The position numbers and the translations under genes were made by a program. This document shows, in pieces, positions 33,309 through 45,309 of a stretch of 64,000 nucleotides of DNA; the first letter of the stretch is position 1; each line of letters starts with the position of its first letter. The notes under the pieces were generated by a model. It was not told the origin of the DNA, searched no databases, and saw nothing but the letters and a program-made list of their open reading frames with translations. This stretch comes from Costus lasius. Its lineage: Eukaryota > Streptophyta > Magnoliopsida > Zingiberales > Costaceae. The stretch is from the NCBI GenBank assembly GCA_027563935.2, contig CM050454.1:75102596-75166595 (forward strand), written 5' to 3'.

Positions 33309-34950
33309 CTGGTATCAGAGCGACTTGTAAGACTCGAACGATGTTTTATGCTTTTCTTCCATGCTCACATGCCATATCTCTATTTTCGTAAATAGCATGA
33401 TGCATGGCAATCGATTTTTCTAAAAGTAGAAAAATTAGGGTTTCTTGTTTCTATCATCCTCTCAATCTTTTTTGGAATTTTTGGACTATTTTTCTTGTTT
33501 GATTTAAAGATCAAAGGCGCACGTAATTTTGTCAAGTAGGACGGGCATTGTGTCTTCGGACTGGCCAAGTCTCTTGATCTGACAAAATTGCCAGCCGAAA
33601 GGATCTCTGAAATCATCATGAAAAATAAATCGCAATAAGCCAAAAGACTTGTGAGAAGAAGATGAGAAAAAGAAACTAGTTTTATGAAAAAGTAAAATTT
33701 CAGATTTTATGTTTTTCATGAGCATGTAGAATTGCATGAGTAAATACCTTGATTGTGCATAATGTTGTGATCATGAGTCAAGCCCCTCTTGCATGCCTGT
33801 GATGTATCCTTGTGCGGCCTGCGTGCCATCTTTTTATTATTAAGAGGAAGATTAAGGGCTAGGCGCATCCTTCTTGGACCTTGATGCTCGCATCTTGCTT
33901 GATGGCGCAAGCATGCAAGGTGGCGCATGCAAGCTGGTGCTTGGTTGCTTGGTGGCGCAAGAAATCTTGGCCCCTTGCATGGTGGCGCACCTTCCTTGGA
34001 GGAAGACCATGGCATTGGCCGAACCTATGGGGAACTTTTAAAGTGTACCTCTAGGGTTTGAGAGCTAAACCATGAGAGAAGGACCTTAGAGCCAACCTTG
34101 AAGTTCAAGCTAGAGGTCGGCTAGGCTAGGTCTAGTTTTTGGGGCTTGAGTTCTAGGACAAGAGTTGAACCTATTTCATGGCATGGATTGGTTCAATGTC
34201 TTGTATAGGATATGATCACATCATCCTTTAATGCTTTTATTATTATCTGCAGAAGCATGCCTGAAATGTTTTATTGTTATGTTATCACCATAGGATTGCA
34301 TGCCTGTAATGATAGACATAAGATAAAACTGAGATGATGAGACCTTAAACAAAAACCCTCAATTAAAATATCAAGTCTGGTAGCCTTCTAACGCGTAGCC
34401 CTCACTAAGCTATCGATCAGTGGAGTTGTGAATTGTTTCCCACCCTCGTGGGACACACCCACCTATCTTTAGAAAGTGCGTGGTGGCAATGGTTTCCCCA
34501 GTCCAGTTTTAACCTGGGCGTGCCTTCGCAAGGAAACTCGTTGGCCCTGGGCATAACGGTTAGGAATGGACTTGACTAGAAGTTCACATGTGCTGGGCAC
34601 ATGGTGAAAGTCTAGAGGCATCGTTAAGAGGTAAAGGTTTCATGTTGTATCCAGCCCTCGCTGGACATGAAATGCCCAGACTGTCTCGACAAGGGGAGTT
34701 GCTTGGAGCAACCGGCCGGCGCGCCCACCTTAGGAAGCATGGGTTACTTTGTGCATCTCATCCCACCCTCGTGGGACGCGAAGGCTCATGTGAAATAAGG
34801 ATCCCATCTCACTAGGAAGTTTTTGACTTCCCGATTGACTTTGTGGGTTGTCAATTCGAGTTTAAAATAGTGGGAGCCATGGTCATTTAAAATAAGTCCA
34901 GTTTAAATGACTCGAAGTAGTACTAATCTGCTGTTTCTTGGTTGTTGTAG
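33162..34950 (+). other. Predicted leader intron of element E (contains PBS)
   Basis: Donor AAG|GTATTT in the LTR. The acceptor is TTGTTGTAG|AACA at 34950/34951, with TACTAAT (34921-34927) as branch point and a T-rich tract between. Length 1789 bp. The PBS TGGTATCAGAGC is at 33310-33321, one base after the LTR. Unlike family 1, no ATG sits at the donor, and the gag ATG (34955) is 4 nt after the acceptor, so here the intron would lie in the 5' UTR. No gene is seen in the leader 33322-34950. Confidence 0.5.
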
Positions 34951-34954
34951 AACA

Positions 34955-35519
34955 ATGGCTGTGAACAATGGCAGATGGTCACTGCGATCTACCCTGGAAA
35001 GGGATAAGTTGGTTGGATCCAACTTAAAGGATTGGTATATGAACTTGAGAATTGTGCTCAAGCTCGAGAGGAAGCTATATGTCCTTGACAAGCCAATTCC
35101 TGAGCCACTTCCATGCTTGGCCTCAGCCGCTGAGAAGGATGCTTATGATAAGCATCAAGCTGATACTTTGGAAGTTGCACAATTAATGCTAACCAACATG
35201 TTGCCCGAATTTAGAGGGCAATATGAATCTAAGAGTGCCTCTGAAATTATTTCTAATCTAAGGCAGCTCTTTGTTGCATTGATTGAGCTCAACCCTCCTA
35301 AAGTAGACTTTCAATGTGTTGAGCCCAAAGGCTTAACTAATAGATTGAAAACAAAGATGGAAAGAGTCAGGAATAATAAGTGCTACTCATGTGGAGGACC
35401 ACCTCACATGATAAAGGACATAGTACGACTTCAGAATGAGAAGAAGAGAGGCAAGGCTTCGTCTTCTAGCTCAGGTATCTATGTTACAAAAGTCAATCTT
35501 TCTACTTCTATGTCATGGG
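34955..35519 (+). pseudogene. Gag of element E, shortened, knuckle broken
   Basis: Starts MAVNNGRWSLRSTLERDKL. The ATG at 34955 is chosen over an upstream 34907 start because it aligns with the other Gag starts and follows the acceptor-like site. The N-terminal domain is normal to about residue 110 (IISNLRQLF). Then about 100 or more residues are missing in frame relative to family 1 Gag. The zinc knuckle reads CYSCGGPPHMIKDI, with Ile in place of the final Cys. The frame continues to the protease start (SMSWV), where array H interrupts it at 35520. Confidence 0.88.
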
Positions 35520-37240
35520 TGTAAGTTCCCCTTTCATGAGGGGGGGCGCAAACCTATTGTGAGTACCCCTTTCAAGAGGGGGGCGCAAACCTTAATAGGC
35601 GCATGTAAAACCTTTTCTTGCGGAATCTAGGTTCTCTTATGATCGCATGTATGTTTCAATGATCAACTTGCAAAGATTGGATAAGATCCATACCATGGCC
35701 ATCACTTGGATGGTGCGTTGGAAGAAGAGATCAACTTTGATCTCCTCCAAAAGCTCACACACAAGATGAAGATCGCTTACTTCCTTGGCGTCCCTTGTGC
35801 TAGCAAGGCACCCAAGCTTCCTTGTCGAATGGAAGGGGATGATGAAGTCTCTCTTGGCCGATCCTTCTTCTCATCGACTTACACCACGCAAGAGTGTGTG
35901 TTTTTCTCTCGTCGAGAGCAAAAGGGAGACGAGCGTTAGAGAAGCCTTGTGATCGAACGTTGAGACGTTCATCACTTTGGTAAACCGAAAATGCCAAAAT
36001 TAGCAAGACTTCAATACATGCGTTATGCGTTCACATGAAGTGAACCAAACGCATATCTCTTCTCTCATATGAACCAAGCGCTCACATATGAGCCGGTTCA
36101 ATGTAGTTGGTCCAACGACCAAACCAAATCAGCCCAAGAATTGGTCCAGATCAAATTAAACCTTAAGGTTCAAGATCTGACCGTTCATCTTTTGATGCTA
36201 CAGATCTCACCGATCTAGCATCATCTCTCTCGATCGAAGCTTACCGATCTTGAGCCCTAACCAATCAAACATGATCAGACCAGATCTCACTTACAATCAG
36301 AGATTAAATCCCTTTAAACTGAACAGAAACAATTCAGTCCACACGATCTGACTTAAGTAAGCCATATCATCAAATTGTGCGACCCTAAGGGTTTCCTTTA
36401 AATGTCGGTAACGATAACTCACGTTATCACGATCAGTGAGGGGTATCTAGAAACACATCACTATCTCCCGATATAAAGGAAAGAGTCTTCCAAGACCACA
36501 CCCAAACCACGGCACAAGTGCGAATCAACTTCACAAGGCATGCATGTATCCTTTGCCACTGGATGTTCTTATTGGACAAGCGGGTCAAGCTTGTAACTCC
36601 AATATGATGAGCATGATTAGATCAGATGAACATAGTCACCTGGGTATGGCCATACACTTTCTCAATCATCTCATCTAGGGGGCCCCTATAGAACATCACA
36701 CTCCTTCAACAAGGAGACGGCAATCCTATATCTATCACTAGTGTCCCAACCTGACTCATGATCATTATCCAAGATAGTCTATAACCATTATGTTTCAAAT
36801 GATATTGAACTACCTCAAAACAATGACAATCATCATTTAGAAACACAAGTGATCTCAAGTCAGAGGACATGTGCCACTTAGTGCAAACAAGGATTATTCA
36901 CATTGTGACAAGCAATTGAATATCCTAGTAGGGTCTGTCCAGTACATCCAATGTACCCATGAGTCTACATCTTATTCCATGCTCGAAGCATCCTATAAGA
37001 TTAGAACGCATATTAGTCTCAATCATATCAAGGCTGTCTCATGTTCACCAAGATATCTCGACTAAGGACAATATAGCATGTCAGCCTAGCTGAACAGCAT
37101 TGAGACATTATTCAGAAGAACACACATTGCAGCAGATGATGTAACAACCTGAATAATAACTATTGCCTTTATTAACACAAGAGTTTATTACATGATACTT
37201 TTACAATCCCAAGGCCTCAAACATTAGCCTTAAGGGCATA
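35520..37240 (-). repeat. Array H LTR 1 (start truncated)
   Basis: On the plus strand it starts TGTAAGTTCCCC and has a duplicated GC hairpin near the LTR 3' end (CCCCTTTC...GAGGGGG at about 35527-35548 and again at about 35570-35590). It ends GGGCATA, where gag begins, and lacks the last 8 bases (CCCCAACA) of a full LTR. Mini-exon ATG-GCC-ATG at 35694-35702 (minus). Confidence 0.93.
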
Positions 37241-37797
37241 TTCAGCAGCTCTGCCGGAGTACAATCGATTTTGTTCATATTAAAGTTAATAATGAACGCA
37301 TCGAAAGAGGGCGGGAGAGACTGCAGAATAATGTCTACAACAAGCTCCTGGTTGATGGTATGCCCCAGTTTCTCCAGAGCCTCCTTGTGCCCAATCATCT
37401 TGAGCACGTGAGCTCCCACTGGGCTCCCTTCAGCCAGTTTGCTCTGAAAGAAAAGCTTTGTCAGATTATAACGTTCTGTCCTCGCCTGTGCAGCATACAG
37501 CATCTTGAGGTTCGCTATAATCTCTATAGCCGACATATCCTCATGCTGACGCTGCAGCGGTGGCGTCATAGACGCTAGCATCAGGCAAGCGACATCAATG
37601 CTATCATTGACGTGCTTTTCATAGGCATCACTAACCGCCCTTGTGGCGTTCGCAGCGGGTTGAGGCGGCACAGCCGTCTCGAGGACATACAGTTTCCTCT
37701 CTGCCTTAAGAATGATCTTAAGGTGTCCGAACCAGTCTGAGAAGTTTGGCCTAGCAAACTTCTCCCTTTCCAGTAGGGATCGCACATTGAAGCTCAT
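37236..37797 (-). pseudogene. Truncated gag, array H unit 1
   Basis: ATG at 37797. The Gag N-terminal domain continues through KIDCTPAELLNM, then reads out into the LTR (PLRLMFEALGL) and stops at 37201. The zinc knuckle and all enzymes are missing. RPNFSDWF replaces GPNFSDWF of unit 2. At most it could produce a Gag N-terminal fragment of 198 residues. Confidence 0.92.
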
Positions 37798-37818
37798 GGT
37801 GTTCGTTGCTGCAGGAAT

Positions 37819-39724
37819 CTACAACAATGCAAGAACAGCAAGGTCAGTATCAATGTTAAGAATCAATCAGGACTTAAGAATGATTCTTTTTCTCACTATT
37901 TTATCTGACTGAAAAATCCATTAAAATAGTCCGAAAGAGTAACACTCTTTTAGTGAGATGGGATCCAGATTTCATACTTGGTCTCCGCGTCCCGCTCAGG
38001 CGAGATAAGATGCACAGAGAGTACAAGCACTAATTTCTGGTAGGCAGTCCCTGCCAATCGCCAACCCATGCGATTCCCCTTCATCTGGGCAATCCAGCAG
38101 ACTGTGCCAACTGAGTTGGTACAACACAGTCTTTGATCCCACAGATGGCTGCCTCCATATGCTACCATATGCGCCACATATGTAGCCTACATGGTCAAGC
38201 TGACCTGACCTACTCCCTGGACCACCACGTGCTATGCTGAGCAACGAGAAGCGATAAATCCCTTCTCTGTAACACGCAGGTGAAATCCCGCACCGTCTGA
38301 AGATAGATGGACGTGCCCACTGAGTGGGTACAACACGGCTCCAACGATAGTCAGAACAGTGAGGTTTCGCGTCAGAAGGCTTACGAGCTTGATATTTTAG
38401 CGTTGGATTTTAACGGTCTTTTATCTTCTTACTATCAGGCAAATTCTATGGCTATAGCAGAAGATAAATAACTCATGCAATTCTACTTATTTAGCAAATA
38501 AAAGAAAGCATGGATCTTATGTGGTAAAAGCCCATAGAGCCTAAGTAAGACCTTAAATCAACTTAAGTCTTCACTTGCTCTTCTTGGGTCTGCATCCCAT
38601 CTGGTCCAACCCAGTGCCCTAGCGCTCAATGCAGCTCAGGTGCACCCACCAGCTGAATGCGCCTCTGCGATGTGTGCTTTTGTGCTCTTGTCTAATACAT
38701 TTTAATCTATCTAGACAAGTTTGACTCGCAGGTCAATTATACAATAAATTAATTAAAAATGTGATTCGCAGATCAAAAAAATAATAATTTACCATTTACC
38801 AGGCTCGCAGGCCCCAGCACAGCACACAATAAAGGGCAACCCACATAAGATTAAATAAACAAGCATCATGGCATCATTCAATCAACATGTGATCCATTAC
38901 TAAGAAAATAAAGTTTTTGAAAACCCATTGGCATCAATTTTAATTTTCTTATGTGCCCTACAACCTTACAACGGTCCATTGATAGGGATCCACTCATCAA
39001 TCTAGTTAGATCCATGCCCTTACATGCACCAAGTCCTAACTGACTCGAGTTGACCTAATGGTCAACCATGCATGCGCCAAGGGCTAAACAACCAACATGA
39101 GTTCTGGCAAGCGGGTGTGACCCCGGGCCTAACTCATGTGTGTTCACTGGTTGTCTCAACTAGACCTCGCTACACGCCTGTGATGCAATCGACCTATAGC
39201 CACCTCGTGCTTGCGCACAAGTGCCATCTGGTCGATCCATCTAGGCTGTCAGATGGTCTGATCAGACTATTGGATCTAACCTAGAGGGTAACTTCAACCC
39301 CATCAACCCGTCTAAGGGTTTATAGTAGGCGCTTAGATCTAATATGGGGCACGCAAGTGATCAAGTTTTATAAGAAAAACAACAACAGCCAACATGCGCC
39401 ATCATCCACAACATATGCGCAAGGGAGTAAAACATACATCATGTATATTCACTACTAAACATGTAGATGCGCAAGATTAGATCTACTTATCAAACAAGGA
39501 TCACAAAGCAGCAATCAAAGGAACATACATAGAACCGCTCTGATACCAATTGTAAGTTCCCCTTTCATGAGGGGGGGCGCAAACCTATTGTGAGTACCCC
39601 TTTCAAGAGGGGGGCGCAAACCTTAATAGGCGCAAGTAAAACCTTTTCTTGCGGAATCTAGGTTCTCTTATGATCGCATGTATGTTTCAATGATCAACTT
39701 GCAAAGATTGGATAAGATCCATAC
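37819..39724 (-). other. Leader with predicted intron, array H unit 1
   Basis: Acceptor complement at 37819-37820, donor complement at 39723-39724, PBS at 39537-39548. The exon join ATG-GCC-ATG to ATT-CCT is in frame with gag. The tRNA-like segment present in C and G is absent, as in A. No gene seen. Confidence 0.5.
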
Positions 39725-41271
39725 CATGGCCATCGCTTGGATGGTGCGTTGGAAGAAGAGAGCAACTTTGATCTCCTCCAAAAGTTCACACACAAGATGA
39801 AGATCGCTTACTTCCTTGGCATCCCTTGTGCTAGCAAGGCACCCAAGCTTCCTTGTCGAATGGAAGGGGATGATGAAGTCTCTCTTGGCCGATCCTTCTT
39901 CTCGTCGACTTACACCACGCAAGAGTGTGTGTTTTTCTCTCGTCGAGAGCAAAAGGGAGACGAGCGTTAGAGAAGCCTTGTGATCGAACGTTGAGACGTT
40001 CATCACTTTGGTAAACCGAAAATGCCAAAATTAGCAAGACTTCAATACATGCGTTATGCGTTCACATGAAGTGAACCAAACGCATATCTCTTCTCTCATA
40101 TGAACCAAGCGCTCACATATGAGCCGGTTCAATGTAGTTGGTCCAACGACCAAACCAAATCAGCCCAAGAATTGGTCCAGATCAAATTAAACCTTAAGGT
40201 TCAAGATCTGACCGTTCATCTTTTGATGCTACAGATCTCACCGATCTAGCATCATCTCTCTCGATCGAAGCTTACCGATCTTGAGCCCTAACCAATCAAA
40301 CATGATCAGACCAGATCTCACTTACAATCAGAGATTAAATCCCTTTAAACTGAACCGAAACAATTCAGTCCACACGATCTGACTTAAGTAAGCCATATCA
40401 TCAAATTGTGCGACCCTAAGGGTTTCCTTTAAATGTCGGTAACGATAACTCACGTTATCACGATCAGTGAGGGGTATCTAGCAACACATCACTGTCTCCC
40501 GATATAAAGGAAAGAGTCTTCCAAGACCACACCCAAACCACGGCACAAGTGCGAATCAACTTCACAAGGCATGCATGTATCCTTTGCCACTGGATGTTCT
40601 TATTGGACAAGCGGGTCAAGCTTGTAACTCCAATATGATGAGCATGATTAGATCAGATGAACATAGTCACCTGGGTATGGCCATACACTTTCTCAATCAT
40701 CTCATCTAGGGGGCCCCTATAGAACATCACACTCCTTCAACAAGGAGACGGCAATCCTATATCTATCACTAGTGTCCCAACCTGACTCATGATCATTATC
40801 CAAGATAGTCTATAACCATTATGTTTCAAATGATATTGAACTACCTCAAAACAATGACAATCATCATTTAGAAACACAAGTGATCTCAAGTCAGAGGACA
40901 TGTGCCACTTAGTGCAAACAAGGATTATTCACATTGTGACAAGCAATTGAATATCCTAGTAGGGTCTGTCCAGTACATCCAATGTACCCATGAGTCTACA
41001 TCTTATTCCATGCTCGAAGCATCCTATAAGATTAGAACGCATATTAGTCTCAATCATATCAAGGCTGTCTCATGTTCACCAAGATATCTCGACTAAGGAC
41101 AATATAGCATGTCAGCCTAGCTGAACAGCATTGAGACATTATTCAGAAGAACACACATTGCAGCAGATGATGTAACAACCTGAATAATAACCATTGCCTT
41201 TATAAACACAAGAGTTTATTACATGATACTTTTACAATCCCAAGGCCTCAAACATTAGCCTTAAGGGCATA
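39551..41271 (-). repeat. Array H LTR 2 (start truncated)
   Basis: Same structure and same truncated start (gag junction at 41267-41271) as LTR 1, exactly 4031 bp away. Only scattered substitutions separate the two. Confidence 0.93.
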
Positions 41272-41828
41272 TTCAGCAGCTCTACCGGAGTACAATCGAT
41301 TTTGTTCATATTAAAGTTAATAATGAACGCATCGAAAGAGGGCGGGAGAGACTGCAGAATAATGTCTACAGCAAGCTCCTGGTTGATGGTATGCCCCAGT
41401 TTCTCCAGAGCCTCCTTGTGCCCAATCATCTTGAGCACGTGAGCTCCCACTGGGCTCCCTTCAGCCAGTTTGCTCTGAAAGAAAAGCTTTGTCAGATTAT
41501 AACGTTCTGTCCTCGCCTGTGCAGCATACAGCATCTTGAGGTTCGCTATAATCTCTATAGCCGACATATCCTCATGCTGACGCTGCAGCGGTGGCGTCAT
41601 AGACGCTAGCATCAGGCAAGCGACATCAATGCTATCATTGACGTGCTTTTCATAGGCATCACTAACCGCCCTTGCGGCGTTCGCAGCGGGTTGAGGCGGC
41701 ACAGCCGTCTCGAGGACATACAGTTTCCTCTCTGCCTTAAGAACGATCTTAAGGTGTCCGAACCAGTCTGAGAAGTTTGGCCCAGCAAACTTCTCCCTTT
41801 CCAGTAGAGATCGCACATTGAAGCTCAT
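41267..41828 (-). pseudogene. Truncated gag, array H unit 2
   Basis: As unit 1: 198-codon frame (41232-41828) with the same gag/LTR fusion. It differs by a few residues (for example CTPVELLNM against CTPAELLNM). Confidence 0.92.
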
Positions 41829-41849
41829 GGTGTTCGTTGCTGCAGGAAT

Positions 41850-43755
41850 CTACAACAATGCAAGAACAGCAAGGTCAATATCAATGTTAAGAATCAATCA
41901 GGACTTAAGAATGATTCTTTTTCTCACTATTTTATCTGACTGAAAAATCCATTAAAACAGTCCGAAAGAGTAACACTCTTTTAGTGAGATGGGATCCAGA
42001 TTTCATACTTGGTCTCCGCGTCCCGCTCAGGCGAGATAAGATGCACAGAGAGTACAAGCACTAATTTCTGGTAGGCAGTCCCTGCCAATCGCCAACCCAT
42101 GCGATTCCCCTTCATCTGGGCAATCCAGCAGACTGTGCCAACTGAGTTGGTACAACACAGTCTCTGATCCCACAGATGGCTGCCTCCATATGCTACCATA
42201 TGCGCCACATATGTAGCCTACATGGTCAAGCTGACCTGACCTACTCCCTGGACCACCACGTGCTATGCTGAGCAACGAGAAGCGATAAATCCCTTCTCTG
42301 TAACACGCAGGTGAAATCCCGCACCGTCTGAAGATAGATGGACGTGCCCACTGAGTGGGTACAACACGGCTCCAACGATAGTCAGAACAGTGAGGTTTCG
42401 CGTCAGAAGGCTTACGAGCTTGATATTTTAGCGTTGGATTTTAACGGTCTTTTATCTTCTTACTATCAGGCAAATTCTATGGCTATAGCAGAAGATAAAT
42501 AACTCATGCAATTCTACTTATTTAGCAAATAAAAGAAAGCATGGATCTTATGTGGTAAAAGCCCATAGAGCCTAAGTAAGACCTTAAATCAACTTAAGTC
42601 TTCACTTGCTCTTCTTGGGTCTGCATCCCATCTGGTCCAACCCAGTGCCCTAGCGCTCAATGCAGCTCAGGTGCACCCACCAGCTGAATGCGCCTCTGCG
42701 ATGTGTGCTTTTGTGCTCTTGTCTAATACATTTTAATCTATCTAGACAAGTTTGACTCGCAGGTCAATTATACAATAAATTAATTAAAAATGTGATTCGC
42801 AGATCACAAAAATAATAATTTACCATTTACCAGGCTCGCAGGCCCCAGCACAGCACACAATAAAGGGCAACCCACATAAGATTAAATAAACAAGCATCAT
42901 GGCATCATTCAATCAACATGTGATCCATTACTAAGAAAATAAAGTTTTTGAAAACCCATTGGCATCAATTTTAATTTTCTTATGTGCCCTACAACCTTAC
43001 AACGGTCCATTGATAGGGATCCACTCATCAATCTAGTTAGATCCATGCCCTTACATGCACCAAGTCCTAACTGACTCGAGTTGACCTAATGGTCAACCAT
43101 GCATGCGCCAAGGGCTAAACAACCAACATGAGTTCTGGCAAGCGGGTGTGACCCCGGGCCTAACTCATGTGTGTTCACTGGTTGTCTCAACCAGACCTCG
43201 CTACACGCCTGTGATGCAATCGACCTATAGCCACCTCGTGCTTGCGCACAAGTGCCATCTGGTCGATCCATCTAGGCTGTCAGATGGTCTGATCAGACTA
43301 TTGGATCTAACCTAGAGGGTGACTTCAACCCCATCAACCCGTCTAAGGGTTTATAGTAGGCGCTTAGATCTAATATGGGGCACGCAAGTGATCAAGTTTT
43401 ATAAGAAAAACAACAACAGCCAACATGCGCCATCATCCACAACATATGCGCAAGGGAGTAAAACATACATCATGTATATTCACTACTAAACATGTAGATG
43501 CGCAAGATTAGATCTACTTATCAAACAAGGATCACAAAGCAGCAATCAAAGGAACATACATAGAACCGCTCTGATACCAATTGTAAGTTCCCCTTTCATG
43601 AGGGGGGGCGCAAACCTATTGTGAGTACCCCTTTCAAGAGGGGGGCGCAAACCTTAATAGGCGCATGTAAAACCTTTTCTTGCGGAATCTAGGTTCTCTT
43701 ATGATCGCATGTATGTTTCAATGATCAACTTGCAAAGATTGGATAAGATCCATAC
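41850..43755 (-). other. Leader with predicted intron, array H unit 2
   Basis: Predicted intron of 1906 bp with donor complement at 43754-43755 and acceptor complement at 41850-41851. PBS at 43568-43579. This is the 5'-most leader of the array on the minus strand. No gene seen. Confidence 0.5.
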
Positions 43756-45309
43756 CATGGCCATCGCTTGGATGGTGCGTTGGAAGAAGAGAGCAACTTT
43801 GATCTCCTCCAAAAGTTCACACACAAGATGAAGATCGCTTACTTCCTTGGCATCCCTTGTGCTAGCAAGGCACCCAAGCTTCCTTGTCGAATGGAAGGGG
43901 ATGATGAAGTCTCTCTTGGCCGATCCTTCTTCTCGTCGACTTACACCACGCAAGAGTGTGTGTTTTTCTCTCGTCGAGAGCAAAAGGGAGACGAGCGTTA
44001 GAGAAGCCTTGTGATCGAACGTTGAGACGTTCATCACTTTGGTAAACCGAAAATGCCAAAATTAGCAAGACTTCAATACATGCGTTATGCGTTCACATGA
44101 AGTGAACCAAACGCATATCTCTTCTCTCATATGAACCAAGCGCTCACATATGAGCCGGTTCAATGTAGTTGGTCCAACGACCAAACCAAATCAGCCCAAG
44201 AATTGGTCCAGATCAAATTAAACCTTAAGGTTCAAGATCTGACCGTTCATCTTTTGATGCTACAGATCTCACCGATCTAGCATCATCTCTCTCGATCGAA
44301 GCTTACCGATCTTGAGCCCTAACCAATCAAACATGATCAGACCAGATCTCACTTACAATCAGAGATTAAATCCCTTTAAACTGAACCGAAACAATTCAGT
44401 CCACACGATCTGACTTAAGTAAGCCATATCATCAAATTGTGCGACCCTAAGGGTTTCCTTTAAATGTCGGTAACGATAACTCACTTATCACGATCAGTGA
44501 GGGGTATCTAGCAACACATCACTGTCTCCCGATATAAAGGAAAGAGTCTTCCAAGACCACACCCAAACCACGGCACAAGTGCGAATCAACTTCACAAGGC
44601 ATGCATGTATCCTTTGCCACTGGATGTTCTTATTGGACAAGCGGGTCAAGCTTGTAACTCCAATATGATGAGCATGATTAGATCAGATGAACATAGTCAC
44701 CTGGGTATGGCCATACACTTTCTCAATCATCTCATCTAGGGGGCCCCTATAGAACATCACACTCCTTCAACAAGGAGACGGCAATCCTATATCTATCACT
44801 AGTGTCCCAACCTGACTCATGATCATTATCCAAGATAGTCTATAACCATTATGTTTCAAATGATATTGAACTACCTCAAAACAATGACAATCATCATTTA
44901 GAAACACAAGTGATCTCAAGTCAGAGGACATGTGCCACTTAGTGCAAACAAGGATTATTCACATTGTGACAAGCAATTGAATATCCTAGTAGGGTCTGTC
45001 CAGTACATCCAATGTACCCATGAGTCTACATCTTATTCCATGCTCGAAGCATCCTATAAGATTAGAATGCATATTAGTCTCAATCATATCAAGGCTGTCT
45101 CATGTTCACCAAGATATCTCGACTAAGGACAATATAGCATGTCAGCCTAGCTGAACAGCATTGAGACATTATTCAGAAGAACACACATTGCAGTAGATGA
45201 TGTAATAACCTGAATAATAACCATTGCCTTTATAAACACAAGAGTTTATTACATGATACTTTTACAATCCCAAGGCCTCAAACATTAGCCTTAAGGGCAT
45301 ACCCCAACA
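43582..45309 (-). repeat. Array H LTR 3 (full length, 5' LTR)
   Basis: 1728 bp with an intact TGTTGGGGTATG start at 45309 and followed by TSD ATGGG. One base of the CACGTTATC motif is lost near 44484 relative to LTR 2; otherwise it is nearly identical. Confidence 0.94.

Larger units (their letters stand above)
35520..45309 (-). mobile_element. Array H: LTR-int-LTR-int-LTR family 1 tandem, period 4031 bp
   Basis: Three family 1 LTRs (35520-37240, 39551-41271, 43582-45309) separated by two nearly identical 2.3-kb internal segments. The whole array is bounded by one TSD, ATGGG (35515-35519 and 45310-45314). Each internal segment has a PBS, leader and the first about 187 codons of gag; protease, integrase, RT, RNase H and PPT are absent. 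Only the rightmost LTR has an intact TGTTGGGGT start. The other two join gag directly through a 5-bp microhomology (GCATA). It is a deletion derivative that was then duplicated in tandem. Confidence 0.95.

Noticed and set aside
35520..45309. Possible assembly duplication rather than a true tandem array
   Set aside because: The units differ by scattered substitutions and a 1-bp indel, and one TSD encloses the whole block. I kept it as real but recommend long-read confirmation.
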